A stretch of DNA of 22,211 nt from contig BMAT01001595.1 of the NCBI GenBank assembly GCA_019649035.1, positions 29,552 through 51,762 of the forward strand. Reading direction: 5' to 3'. This stretch comes from Elysia marginata (lineage: Eukaryota > Mollusca > Gastropoda > Plakobranchidae). The notes below the pieces were generated by a model. The model was given only the letters and a program-made list of their open reading frames with translations. It ran no database searches and was not told where the DNA came from. This document shows, one piece after another, positions 9,606-20,738 of this stretch. How positions within the stretch are numbered: position 1 is the first letter of the stretch; each line of letters starts with the position of its first letter. Made by a program: the position numbers and the translations under genes.

Positions 9606-10466
9606 ATGGCCGCGACGACTTTGTATAACTTTACCTGCTCTATTTATTACCTCACCTAGACCTGTCACGCGTCCGCTTCAACCATAAATTGATACAGGCT
9701 TCGTCAATAAAAAAAATTATACCCAAGCATTTTAATTATGTTTCCCATGAGCCATGGACAGGAATCAAATCGTTGCTCACTCATAGCCTCTGAGTTTCTC
9801 TCGGCGGTAGAATCCTCTCTTTTTTTTCAAGGTTATACCTGACCATGAAATAATTATGTTGTGTGATCGTTGACTCTGATAGATGACGCTGGTCTGATGA
9901 TAAGCGACCTCGTAACGCACGATCAATTGCTGCAAAAGTAACGTCTGAATGTTTGTTGGCTATGTCGACAACTGCTTTTTATATCTCGTCTGTTCCTTTT
10001 TCTGTTCTTATTCCCACAACGCGCCACGGCAATAACACCATCGCGTTGATCGCCTTTTCCTATTATGTCATAAGTCTTAGTACGGTTTATCCCCAGGAAG
10101 TCCAAAGCGGGCGTATTTATTCCCACGCATATAAGCTTGTTAAAGTCTTTCTTTCTCACTAATAGAGTATTTTACAAAAGGCCAGCATTGTTGATAAGGT
10201 GCCCAGATCTAAAAAAAAGAAAGTTTGTTGTCTTTATGAAATTTAAGCTTATGTAGAAACTACGTCTCATTCCGACGTTACAAAAACAGCTCAGTGTGGT
10301 ATCAGGTTGAAAACGTGCGTTTGCGTCCACTATGTGTAATCTGCTTTCATTATCCTGTTGCTTTACAGTTCCCTTTAGAATTGATGTATTTGAATTCGAA
10401 AGTAATTTTACCATTGAAAATCTGGTTTAATATTTGCCGTCGCTATGATTGTGTTATCCTTTTCCC
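9606..10466. other. Intronic DNA between two SINEs; no gene seen
   Basis: It is mixed-composition sequence with several short frames on both strands (for example 9923-10159 minus and 9953-10162 plus, overlapping one another). None has a recognisable domain or splice context. I see no repeat. Confidence 0.45.
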
Positions 10467-10475
10467 TATGCAGTA

Positions 10476-10779
10476 CCGGCTCTGTGGCCTAGTGGTTAGA
10501 CACTCGCTCAGAGATCGGGAGGTGCGTGGTTCGATCCCCAGCCGAGTCAAACCAAAGACTTTAAAATTGGTATTAGCAGCTGATCCGTCTAGTATCTGGC
10601 ATTATGGATTTAGTGTTAAGTCTGGTCGTCCCGGTGTCAAGATAAGGTGACTGGGTGCGGTATACGCGAGGGCTCCTTACACCACAGTGTGGCAGCATGC
10701 TTTCAATTAACCCCAGCGCCGTGTCTGATATAACCTCGAAGTTGACTGGGACGTTAAATATCAATCAACCAACCAACCA
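10476..10779 (+). mobile_element. tRNA-derived SINE with (AACC)n tail and 9-bp target duplication
   Basis: tatgcagta lies on both sides (10467-10475, 10780-10788). The head is tRNA-like, with A-box TGGCCTAGTGG at 10485-10495 and B-box GGTTCGATCCC at 10528-10538. The body ends ...gactgggacgttaaat and a tail of caatcaaccaaccaacc runs to 10779. The ctgggacgttaaat end resembles the conserved central/3' domains shared by several invertebrate SINE families, as I recall them. At 304 nt it is a different family from the SINE at 9342-9591. Confidence 0.9.
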
Positions 10780-10788
10780 TATGCAGTA

Positions 10789-11559
10789 TTTGAGTTCCTT
10801 ATGTGTCGATCTGATTCAAAATCAGCTATTGCTTTTATTAAGTAACACAAATGTTCTGACCTCAGTATTAAGCTCCAATGTTATTTGCTACGTGAGGTCT
10901 AGTACCAATAAAAAATAAGACATCATCAAAGATAAAATGAGCAGGCGTCCCTCAAAGTAAGTCTACTTGCGAAATAAATGTATAATGGAGTTCTAGACGT
11001 CATTGGAAACGTCTTTAAAAGCTCAATAGTATGGCGAAAAAAATATTGTTATATCTTTATTAGGGCATGGGTTATTCTACTAGTCTTGAAACACAAGGAA
11101 TCCAAGTGGTCTTTTTTCTAAAAGTGGAGGAAATTGAAATGCTCATATTGTGAAAGCCAAAAGGGAATTACCGTATTTTTAACTACTTCTAAAACCCATA
11201 TTTCACATATTTATTTCGATTTTCTCGTTAGTGAATTTTAAGTAAACCATAATAAACGTTTAAATTATGCAAATACATTGTGGGAAAAAATTTGATCAAG
11301 TTCTTCAAAACCCACTTCAAAGCTGGACAAAAATTTTTAACTTCTTTTCATTTTTTATCATAGGAATGAATGCATGAAACTACTTACAGCTAAAATATTT
11401 CAAAGAGAAATAATTTCAAAACAAGCAGGAATATACTTTTGATGGTTTTAAGATGGAAATTTTACACAATGGCAAAAAAAATGTTTGTCGCGTTGAGCTC
11501 CTAAACCATTTTTTTAGGTTGAAGCTGTTACGAGATTTTGACTGGTATTATTAATATTA
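10789..11559. other. AT-rich intronic DNA with a possible old dispersed repeat
   Basis: About 11055-11185 resembles about 165-310, sharing caaggaatccaagt, aaaagtggag and agccaaaagggaattaccg-like strings. The rest shows nothing I can name and no gene. Confidence 0.4.
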
Positions 11560-11634
11560 TTATCATCATTATTATCTTATCGTCATTATTTTCATTGTGT
11601 TTTATTATTATTATTTGCTATTATTTTTATTTGC

Positions 11635-11671
<37 letters not shown>

Positions 11672-11830
11672 GTTATTTTTGTTATAACTATCATAAAAAA
11701 TATCGTTATCATAATTATTCTTATTGTTAATATAAATACTATTGTTATCATTGCTGTAGTAATGATATTTCTAAGTATTATTATTTTTATTATTATTAAA
11801 GCTATTACCTTCATCATTATTATTATTTGA
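11560..11830 (+). repeat. (ATT)n / TTA-rich microsatellite tract
   Basis: The tract is about 270 bp dominated by ATT/TTA triplets, pure from about 11633 to 11670 and interrupted elsewhere by GTT, ATC and AAT. Poly-Ile reading frames on both strands are artefacts of it. Confidence 0.85.
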
Positions 11831-11996
11831 CCAAAACGAACGAATGATTTTGACACCATGTTTTACCTTCCTTCTCAATTACTGCACTATCTCTTTTTCT
11901 CCTCCTCATTCCCTCGCGCTCGCGCATGAGAACACTTTTCGATTACCCTTATCTCTTTGCAAATATTTTCATTTCGTTTTTCTTTTTGGCATTTGT

Positions 11997-11998
<2 letters not shown>

Positions 11999-12086
<88 letters not shown>

Positions 12087-12087
12087 A
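11999..12087 (+). repeat. (CT)n microsatellite
   Basis: A nearly pure CT run of about 88 bp with single interruptions (TTT and CG). The Ser-Leu frame on the plus strand and the Arg-Glu frame on the minus strand come from this repeat. Read on the minus strand it is purine-rich (GA)n within the receptor intron. Confidence 0.95.
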
Positions 12088-14959
12088 CTTTTCACCCTTC
12101 TCTTACCTATTCTTCTTCTTACTGCATCTTCCAATCGATAACCTCGACTATTTTCGGATCCAGAAAAAAAAAACCAACAACCTATAAGACGGTCAAGAAG
12201 CCCAGCACTTTCATATCCTAGATTTGGATTCGGAGACTTAATCAGCATGCATTAAACACAACTAACGTGACAAGAGGTGATAATTATGTAGCTTTCTTCA
12301 TGTTGGGAAGATTTTATACTTTGGTATAACTCACTCCCTGCTATAAATTTTTTTTTACCATTCAATTTATTTATCAAAAAATGTTAAATTGGGCATAGTG
12401 TTTGTGTAAATATTTTTATTGTCACATATTGTTTTTTTTTTTATATTTTTTTACTTGAATACTTGAAGGGTTGGCTAAAACTGCAAAAACACGAAGAAGC
12501 TTTAGATTTAGCCTAGTTCAAACCCTTGGATTTTGGACAACAGCATTGTTAGGGCCTTAAAAATAAGTTTTCTCTTCGATTGTTTTGAAAACGTCTTCAT
12601 TATAAATGTATGACTTTGCTCTTCACTTTTGGCCTTGTTTGTTTTGTTTGTTTGGGGTTTTTTGTTTGTTTCATCAAGCGATGGGTGTTAACATAAAATG
12701 TAGGTTGTCCGTTCTTATGACGTAAGCTTGAAACATTTGAGCTCAGGAGGGAAGCAACGATAGTATGATATGAAAACTTGATCAGACATGGGCCAGAGTA
12801 TCCGCGACCGAATAGACCTAGATCTAGTTGTAGGCCTACGGGATGCGAGTTCTTCAACGAAAACAGCGGTTAAACCAATCTTAGCGAGGTAGAATCATTA
12901 ATGCATTAACACTGGCCACCGACCACTAGCGAGCACACTACAACGCTTCTCTCATTTGAGAGGTTGGATTTCTCTGAGAAATTGGTTCTAACATAGCATC
13001 GGAATCGTAAGCGTACGCTCCGCCAGAGGATGCCAGAGGAAAATTTATTCTGTGCAAAAACCTGCAAGTCGTAAGTTTGTGTTTGTCTAGAAGATCAGAC
13101 AGAGATCGATTTCAGATACAATAGTACATACGTAAAAGTTCGTTTCAGACATTACATTCTATATCAACCCTGAAAATTAAGTCATAGCGTGGGACTTGTA
13201 TCGATATCTAAGTGACTGTAAGTTGAGAAAGATGTTGACTTGCAAAGAATGTGCGTTGCTCTCGCCCTATCGTAACATTTCAAGAATTTTTTTAACCGCT
13301 TAATTTCTGACTTGGAACAAAATTATAACTCAAACTGTTCTTTACAGAGTAATATTCAGCCATCCAAATTGTTCTCCAGACATTGTACTTTGGTGCTTCC
13401 AATCGTTTAAGTTTCGTGGTTTTTATTTTAATTGCTTTTTACTTAAAGGAATTGAAAAAAGACCTGTATAAAACTGGAAAAGTGACAGAACGTGGGGTGA
13501 GAAAAAAAAACTGAACATTGGTTAGAATTCTAAACTAAGCAATAGATCCTTTTCAAAATTTCTAAAAATGAGCACATCGATGAGCCAAAATGTTAAGATT
13601 TGAAGGGTGTAGTTGTCCTAAATCTGTTTGCTTCATGTAATTTGTGGGAATTTGCAAAATGAATGGGGAATTAAAAGTTTTGATTTTTATCGAAAGCTTG
13701 ATCGTAAACGCCAATGCTATGTTACCGTTGGTTTTGAAAAGTATTTTTTAGGTCTTCCAGGATGCTTTACTCTCTCTTACACCATCGCTTACACTATCTA
13801 TCAAGAGATTCATTTATAGATACAGACAAAAGTGAATTTTATGTGATTTAAAAGAGACGCGTCGCACCAAAAAAGAACCTATTGAGAACCTTTTGTTTAC
13901 ACACCCAGCATCATGTTTTTGGCTGATGTGATCACAAAGAACAAAGTAAACTAAGCTCTCAATGTCAACCTGATTCTAACTGCCTGGACAACAGGTTGCA
14001 GCTCGATTTTTGTTTGTTTTCCTGCGAGCTTTTTATAACAGTTTCTCAAAATAACGAAACATTAAATTATCATGCTAGAAATTATTAAGATATTCGTTTG
14101 ATAACATGTCAAATCTTTTTTTTTCAATTTTCTATCACGTCTCTTAATAAAAACGGTGCAAGGATCTTGTTTCTCTTGCTTTATTTTCTCTTTTCCCTAA
14201 ATCTTTAACACACCCCGAGTCATGTATTCTCTAGAGTGTGAAATTACTTTGGGTAATGGAGCGAAAGTTATTCTGCGTGAATTACCGCTCGTGAGAACGC
14301 AGCAAGATAAACCTTGAAACTTTGTTCTTTGTGTTAAGCCGAAAAGTAAAAATTTGAAAAATGAAATCTATAAGCCAGTTATAAACAGAAAGAACTAAAA
14401 GCAAAAGAAAAATTTTTTCCTATAGCCTAACGAAACGTTGATCGTTGCTTCGATTTAAGATGTAGCAACTTTACTTGCATAAGCGCCGCATTAGAACACC
14501 AAAATGATAAACACCTGCGCGCATGGTATTCAGTCGTTTTAGTAGAAACTTATGCTGGCCTTTATCAAATCGTTTTCGTAACTGAAGATATCCACGGCAA
14601 AATGAGGTTGATCCACTTTTGAAAATTAGGAGATTTCATGTGAAAACAATTTTTTTCCATAATTTTTTTCTCTTCCCACTACAGGTGTCATTTTCTTTAA
14701 AATGGCTACATTGAGGTCGTAAGAGTTTACACTGTGAGGTAGAAATACAAAGATACTATGCAACAATTTTTGCCCTTTTTCTCAGCCTTTTGACAACGGC
14801 GTTTGCCCCGAAACCCTCCAATTTCTTATCGTTTGTCTTTTTCCATCTGTTTAAGCCTTCTTTTTTTGTTTCTTTCTTTGTTTTGTTAAAGATGCTACAT
14901 GTAGTTGAACTATTAATGCATCATAGGCTCAATAGGTTAAAAACACTACCGGTACTTCT
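12088..14959. other. Long intronic stretch without a recognised gene
   Basis: It is mostly AT-rich. About 12780-13060 is less AT-rich, with small palindromes (tagatcta near 12819, agcgtacgct near 13011) and the pair accaatctt ... gaaattggtt. I see no domain, RNA gene or mobile-element signature. The short frame at 13628-13819 has no known resemblance. Confidence 0.4.
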
Positions 14960-15055
14960 ATTGCTGCTGCTGCTGCTGCTACTACTACTACTACTACTAC
15001 TACGACTACTACTACTACTACTACTAGTACTATTACTACTACTACTACTACTTTT
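14960..15055 (+). repeat. (CTG)n-(CTA)n microsatellite
   Basis: About six CTG/GCT units are followed by about twenty CTA/ACT units with a few changes (CGA, AGT, ATT). The poly-Leu frame across it is an artefact. Confidence 0.9.
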
Positions 15056-17612
15056 GCAACTCCTCCCACTTTCATTTCAGATATTATTACTGTTACTATT
15101 TCTAGTACAACTAATAATAATACTGACGCAGGTCTTGAGCCCTGGCATAGAATACTGACACTCAGTTCTTCTAGTCTTTAGCGGTTCAAGTGATAGGGCA
15201 TTCTGACTTGCGTTAAAGCTTCTGATACGATCACTTTTATTGTTGCTATTATTATCATTATAATTAAGACTGTTACCACCATAAATAATATGCCTCTTGT
15301 TAATAAATCTAATATCCTTTATCGATGAAGTGCTCCTACTATTGTTGGTTTTTTTTTAGGTGCTGATGCTGTTATATTTCTTTATCGTACATTGACTCGA
15401 CTTAAATAGTTCGCAATACGGGATAACTAAATTGCTGAATCTTACAAATTTGAAAAGGGAAAAAAAACATCTATAGAGATCGCTTTTAATATCTGCGTAA
15501 ACGCAGGATAAGAAGGTAGCTGAAATGTTGGTTTCGGCTTTCTAGTAATAATTTGTTAAACAGTGCAGGGCACGAATTTGTCGACTGAAAAAAAATGATA
15601 AACGATGCTAAAGCCAAAAGATAAGGTCATTAGAAAGAGAGGACGCGGTACTGTTCTATCGGCTCAGACAAAACATTGATTTTGTCTTTCAGACGTCATT
15701 AGGTAGCACGTGTTTCTTGAGAAATATTGAAATCTGTTCAAGCTGACAGTTCGTAATAAGCTTTAACTTGTCCGATTGAATTCATTTCACCTCTTGCAAA
15801 TAAAATGCTATCGTTGATCTATCGGGCATTCGTGGAGGACATGATTTCGTACCAATTCTAGTGAACCATTGAGAGATGGTTACCATCCCGTTATTCCTAG
15901 ACTTTATTTGTAGCGCAACCTAGATTTATACCATTGGCGGGACTGAAGTTTACTTTTATCTTTTAAAAATAGTTTTAAAAAGGTGTTTTTGCACCTATAG
16001 AATTGGTTCTTCTGTATCTTGACAGATTTTACTTTTTTATCGCAAAGTTGCTGTATGTACCCTTGGTAGAGCTATATAGTTTTCTTCATCTTGAATCATT
16101 CCCTATTTTCTACCTCGAACAATCTCCTCATATTCTTTTTTTTTATTTTTTGTGTTTCTTCTAGTTTCCCTCCTGTACAGAATTGGCCTAAACCTCATCC
16201 ATAATACTTGTATTTCAGAGCGTATGTTCACCCACAATGCCTTAAAATGAGTCAAATATTGCAATTTTACAAGATTTTGATATTTTGAACAAAGCATTTG
16301 TTTGAGCTTTCAAAAAGCAAAATTGCATAAATCGTCATAAAACTTTCGAATAATTATTTGAATTTTTTATTAAAAGTACGGGAAAAGAGAAAAATAATCC
16401 TTTTTCAAAATCCGTTTCCTTAAATCAAAACTCTGCCATCTTACTCGTTTGTAAATGTTACAAAACAAATGTCTGTGTTACAAAAGTTTCTTCTACGTCG
16501 CGAGGTATAGACAACAGAAAATTTGTTTTGTTAAAGTAGAAAAAAAATTGAGATAAAGTGGTTGTGTCAAAAACTTAATCTTTTCAAACAAATGGATTAA
16601 AGAAGAGACGTTTTATATTAAAAATGATAATTCATAACTTAAGACTTTGTACATTATTAAAGTGCATTGTAGGAGTATCGGATAACAAATGAGGGAACAC
16701 CGAAGTTCCATGCAGGTAACTTAAACGAAGGTTTTTCACATAAAAAGGTGTAATTTATTAGGAAGATATTGCACGCGCCTGCATAAATCACGCTGTATTT
16801 GTCTGTTTTTTAACTAATTGAAAGAAAAAATTTAAATCGTCTTAAAAAAATATTTTTTAAAAATTTGATTGAGCAATTATTTTGACGGCTATGTATTTGG
16901 AAATGTAGAAACGTAATTGTTGCAGATAAACTGTAACATTTTAGAAAGTATGTCGTCAGATTTATGACTTGAAGATCACACATTTGTCTTAAAGTTTGTC
17001 TTAAAGTTTCTGAGGAGCACTAATCAAATTTTTGATGGATTAACTAGTTTTACTAACTAGCAAAAAAGCTGAAAGGTATTAAATAGCAACTTACCTTGAG
17101 ACAAAACTTTTTGCCTTTTGCAAGCGTCAATTTTCATTTTTTTTTGGCTCTGAATGATTTTTTTTATTAGAGCTTTTCCTTGATTTTGTTGATATGGTTG
17201 TATATTTTGAGATTTTACATTGTTGAAGCAGGCTACTTAGTATTGTTTCTCAAACCTTCTCTTGCATCGATAATATTTAGATGTAATTTATGAACTGTTT
17301 TGAATTATCAGGGCACAGTTTACAAGCTATTCTCTACATGTTCTAAACTTCCAGAGAAATGTGTGTCTCTATGTAAATCTTCTTGTTTATTCATCATTCT
17401 TCACCACTATTAGTTTTTAAATCGGTGTGTGACTCTACCATTTTAATTGAACTTATTTACTCCTCACTCTTATATTTTTTTCCTCATCCTTATTTCTGTC
17501 TATCTTTTATCTCTCTCTTATACATTACAAAATATCTTCACCGGTATTTTTGCCGGGTTTAGGCGTAAGGTTAGCTCTATCTCAGCCGCTCTCTTTTTTC
17601 AGACACACACAC
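15056..17612. other. Long AT-rich intronic stretch; nothing recognised
   Basis: Loose ATT/ATA-rich patches follow the CTA tract (about 15235-15300). The remainder has homopolymers and short frames only (for example 16103-16297 minus). No gene, RNA or mobile element can be supported. Confidence 0.4.
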
Positions 17613-17614
17613 AC

Positions 17615-17662
<48 letters not shown>

Positions 17663-17705
17663 ACCTATTTATCTCTAATTTTCTCCATTTATCTCTCTCT
17701 TTCTT
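17613..17705 (+). repeat. (CA)n-(TC)n microsatellite
   Basis: acacacacac is followed by (TC)n from about 17618 to 17662, then interrupted CT-rich sequence to about 17705. The Ser-Leu frame here is due to the repeat. Confidence 0.9.
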
Positions 17706-18138
17706 TCTCTATCTCACACGTACACGCACGCTTTATATGTTAAAATTTATTCTTAATATGACCTCTACTTTAAGACTTCACATAAACATTAGTATATAAT
17801 AAGTATTTTTTTCTTTTCTATTGCACCAGTTTTTTGTTGATCACACTGTGCTCATCGTGTTTTGGAGTTTTAATTAAAAGAATAAAAAAAAAACCTTGCC
17901 AGTGTCTGCAACGCTACTGTTCAATCAACCTGAGCAAGCTGCCAATCCGTTGCTAAGTTGGGGCTTTATTTTCATAAACAGAAAAAAAATATTTCAAGAA
18001 ATTACACCTCCCCACCTCCCCGAAATGTAAAATACACGCCTGGGCCTTCTCGGGCAAAACTCTTTTTTATGTCCCTCAGTTGTCTTTATTTCCACTTTAA
18101 CATTTCCTTTTTGGGGGGGTCGATTTTCTTCTTTCTCT

Positions 18139-18290
18139 CCTTCTTCTTCTTCTTCTTCTTCTTCTTCTTCTTCTTCTTCTTCTTCTTCTTCTTTTTCTTC
18201 TTCTTCTTCTTTTTCGCCTTTTTCTTCTTCTTCATTTTATTATTCCCAATATTATTATTATTGTAATTATAATTATTATTATTATTCTCT
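18139..18290 (+). repeat. (TTC)n then (ATT)n compound microsatellite
   Basis: A pure (TTC)n run lies at about 18139-18192, with imperfect TTC to about 18235 and ATT/AAT triplets to about 18287. It is similar in kind to the tract at 8835-8998 but without the inverted arms. Confidence 0.9.
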
Positions 18291-19289
18291 TATTTTTCTT
18301 CTACTCCTTCGTCATTTTTTCACAGTGTTAAAAGAGGATTGCAGAGCTTGGTGCTAAGTTTTGGTATTTAAAGTAGTTTCTAATGAAACAGATGAATCTC
18401 ATATCGACTATATTGATGTTCAGTAATTTTCACAAATATTTTTTTTTGCCTTTTCTTTCTTAAAAACACTAAAATAAATATACAATATGAGTTGGGCATA
18501 AGGTCGTCAATAGAAAAGTCTGTTTAATTTAAAAGTGTATTGGGCATCATAAAAAATATCTTATTTAAATACTAGTTCTTGATAAAGATTTATGGTGGTT
18601 TCTTTTTCATTGCTCATGAGCTAAACGTGCAATTCAATCATGTTTACAGACAAATTGAAAGACATTCCAAGCATTCTGAATTCTCCATCTTTAATCCACA
18701 AACATTAAACTTAGTACTTTTTTATAACAATACTGCAGAAATTGTAGGAAACGAACAGATTTATTTACATAAAATGTAAATGCAGTGAAAACTAAGACGT
18801 TCTAGATTAAAAAGCTCAATGGAATCCTATGCACTTAATTAATTAAAAAAAACTTTTTAGAGAATGACAGGTTGCATGTGAAATAACTGAAATTCAATAA
18901 ATCGTTAGCTTTTTACTTTAAGATGTTACATACATCTGTACATGCTTTTTAAGGAAACTATCTAAAATGTATTAGATCTACTTGCTTTATTGTTTAGAGA
19001 CGGAGTTTTTTTTTTAAAGCTTCCGTTTACATATTCTTATATGGACCTGTGACTAACCTAATAATGCGTGGTTTCAAAGTGTTCAAAAATTTAACAAAAA
19101 CGGTAAAACGGGATGTGCAAAGGAAATAAAAAAAGTTAAATGACAGTTAAAGAACTGTTGTGCGAACAATAAAGATAACTCTAATTTTTTTGCAGCCAGT
19201 CAAAATCAATCGAAGTGAACGTAATTGTGAAAATGTATTTCATTACGTTCTTCAACAAAATCGTTTGCAGTTTCCTTACAATTAGATAT
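18291..19289. other. AT-rich intronic DNA; nothing recognised
   Basis: There are A/T homopolymers and one short frame at 18579-18779 with no family resemblance. No other structure was noticed. Confidence 0.4.
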
Positions 19290-19317
19290 TTGCCATTTAT
19301 CTCTCTCTGTCTCTTTC

Positions 19318-19389
<72 letters not shown>

Positions 19390-19610
19390 TATCTCACTTA
19401 TCCATCACAGTATGTCTCTCTGTCTCTCTTATCTAGGCCTTTGAAACTATCTCACTCTCAATCTTTTTTCTTATCTTGAAATTTCTCTCAGCCCCTATGT
19501 CTGGCGTCTCTCTTTTTTCGGCTATCTATTTTTATCAATCTCTGTTGTTTTCTGTATTTCTCTCCCTGTCTTCCTCTCTGTAAATCCGCTCAATCTCTTT
19601 TTTCTTCTTC
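19290..19610 (+). repeat. (TGTC)n-(TC)n microsatellite and CT-rich flank
   Basis: About eight TGTC units (about 19319-19352) run into (TC)n to about 19384. CT-rich degenerate sequence continues to about 19610. Cys-Leu-Ser-Val frames are artefacts. Confidence 0.9.
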
Positions 19611-19634
19611 CATGAGCTTCTTTAAAAATGTAAA

Positions 19635-19863
19635 GGGGTCACGGTGGCCTCATCGCTAGGTGGTAAACTACCAATCATTATGTCCGGGTTCGATTATCAC
19701 TCCTAGCAAATCCATTTTTGCTTTGCTGTGCTCACGCAGGACTAAAATAAGTAGCTAGATATTGGTAAAATAAAAGTGTCGAGGAACGCAATGGTGAGCT
19801 ACCTCAACACGACTATCGTTCGCTCTGAGACGATAACAGGCAGGGCTCCTACCCTTGCCTGGT
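19635..19863 (+). mobile_element. Degenerate tRNA-derived SINE
   Basis: The head ggggtcacggtggcctcatc has an A-box-like start. The arm tggta-aac-tacca can form the anticodon stem, and GGTTCGATTAT at 19687-19697 is a B-box. The body runs through cgaggaacgcaatggtgagc to about ccttgcctggtaac. No target duplication or tail was found, so it is old or truncated. It is a third family, unlike the two better-preserved SINEs. Confidence 0.6.
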
Positions 19864-20613
19864 AACACTTGTACCGAATTAACTTTTGGTGTAGGCTAAA
19901 GCTAAGAACTCATTATCACGCTGGAAATGACAAAGGCATATCATTTCAGACAGTTCGTAAGTGTGCGATAAAACCAATTGTAATGTTACAAACAGTTGAA
20001 GTACATTTTGATTTCTTTTTGCTACCGTATGATTTTACAACATGCTATGATGAAAACGTCGTATATTTATATTCTTTTTAAAATTTCTATGAGAGAGTTG
20101 CATTTTCAAAAAAATAATAAGCATTAGTTTAAACCTTTTTTCAAAACCTCCCCAGGTGTACTAGTTAGCACTTGTATTAGCACCCTCCGCCCTCTAACAT
20201 ATATATTTACAAACACACACACAAATCATCTAAAGATAGCTCAGAAACAAGGTCACTTACAGCCAATATAATTTAGATTTCAAAAAGTATAGGGAATTAC
20301 AAGTGTTTATACAGACCAAAATTTTTTTTATAGGTTTGAGCTTAGCTTTTTTGCTTGCAATCCAATTCACGCAAGAATTTCATATTTCTTATATTAAAGG
20401 ATCAGTTTTTCAGAGATCTTGGGAAAGTTTAAGTTTACGCTAAATAGCCACATTCCGCAAATCTGTGTTTACAATGTACCTCCGAAAATGCTTTTGAAAA
20501 ATTTTGCTCAAGGCCATATATTCAAATCCCCTGTTTCTATTTCTATAACCGGAACATATTCAAATAATGTTTAAGGCACATTTTCCTTTCACTAAACTCA
20601 AACTATTAAGGGA
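19864..20613. other. AT-rich DNA downstream of the proximal terminal exon
   Basis: If the short isoform is made, this holds its 3' UTR and poly(A) site on the minus strand. I find no AATAAA or ATTAAA on that strand here, only TATAAA-like variants near 20306 and 20330. There is a short (CA)n at about 20213-20222. No other feature was seen. Confidence 0.4.
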
Positions 20614-20738
20614 TTAAAGAGCGCGTAAAGAGATGGGCTGTGTTCCCGGGTAGGTGCCAGATTTTCGGGCGTTAAAGTGTCTCTTGAGCCAGGCCTTCAC
20701 TCGACTTCTCTCCCTCCGGAACGATGCCGTGAACATGC
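20614..20738 (-). CDS. Proximal alternative terminal exon: short, Cys-free GPCR tail
   Basis: The minus strand shows a pyrimidine-rich acceptor (tgctttgttctgctctacag) followed by GC ATG TTC ACG. The leading GC completes the glycine codon left open by the TM7 exon, and the frame runs 40 residues to a TAA at 20616..20614. The joined reading is NPIVY-G-MFTASFRRERSRVKAWLKRHF... ending SLRAL. It starts like the distal exon (MFTxxFxRE) and has the place and basic amphipathic character of helix 8, but it contains no cysteine and so no palmitoylation site. It has about ten Arg/Lys residues and few phosphorylatable clusters. The intron would be 1311 nt. The segment is GC-richer than its surroundings. 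I see no AATAAA on the minus strand in the next 500 nt or so, only TATAAA-like variants. It could be an unused exon, but matching acceptor, phase and opening residues together are unlikely by chance. Confidence 0.78.

Noticed and set aside
9480..9668. Minus-strand frame of 62 residues
   Set aside because: It lies across the SINE head and its flank; the DNA is explained by the retroposon with its target duplication.
11597..12248. Poly-Ile and Ser-Leu / Arg-Glu repeat frames
   Set aside because: They arise from (ATT)n and (CT)n tracts; they have no start context or domain.
13628..13819. 63-residue plus-strand frame
   Set aside because: It has mixed composition but no recognisable domain, splice signals or neighbour; it is expected by chance in AT-rich DNA.
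14790..15158. 122-residue poly-Leu frame resembling a membrane protein
   Set aside because: The Leu run is the CTG/CTA microsatellite, and the flanks have no coding character.
17958..18266. Phe-rich 102-residue frame
   Set aside because: It is a (TTC)n artefact.
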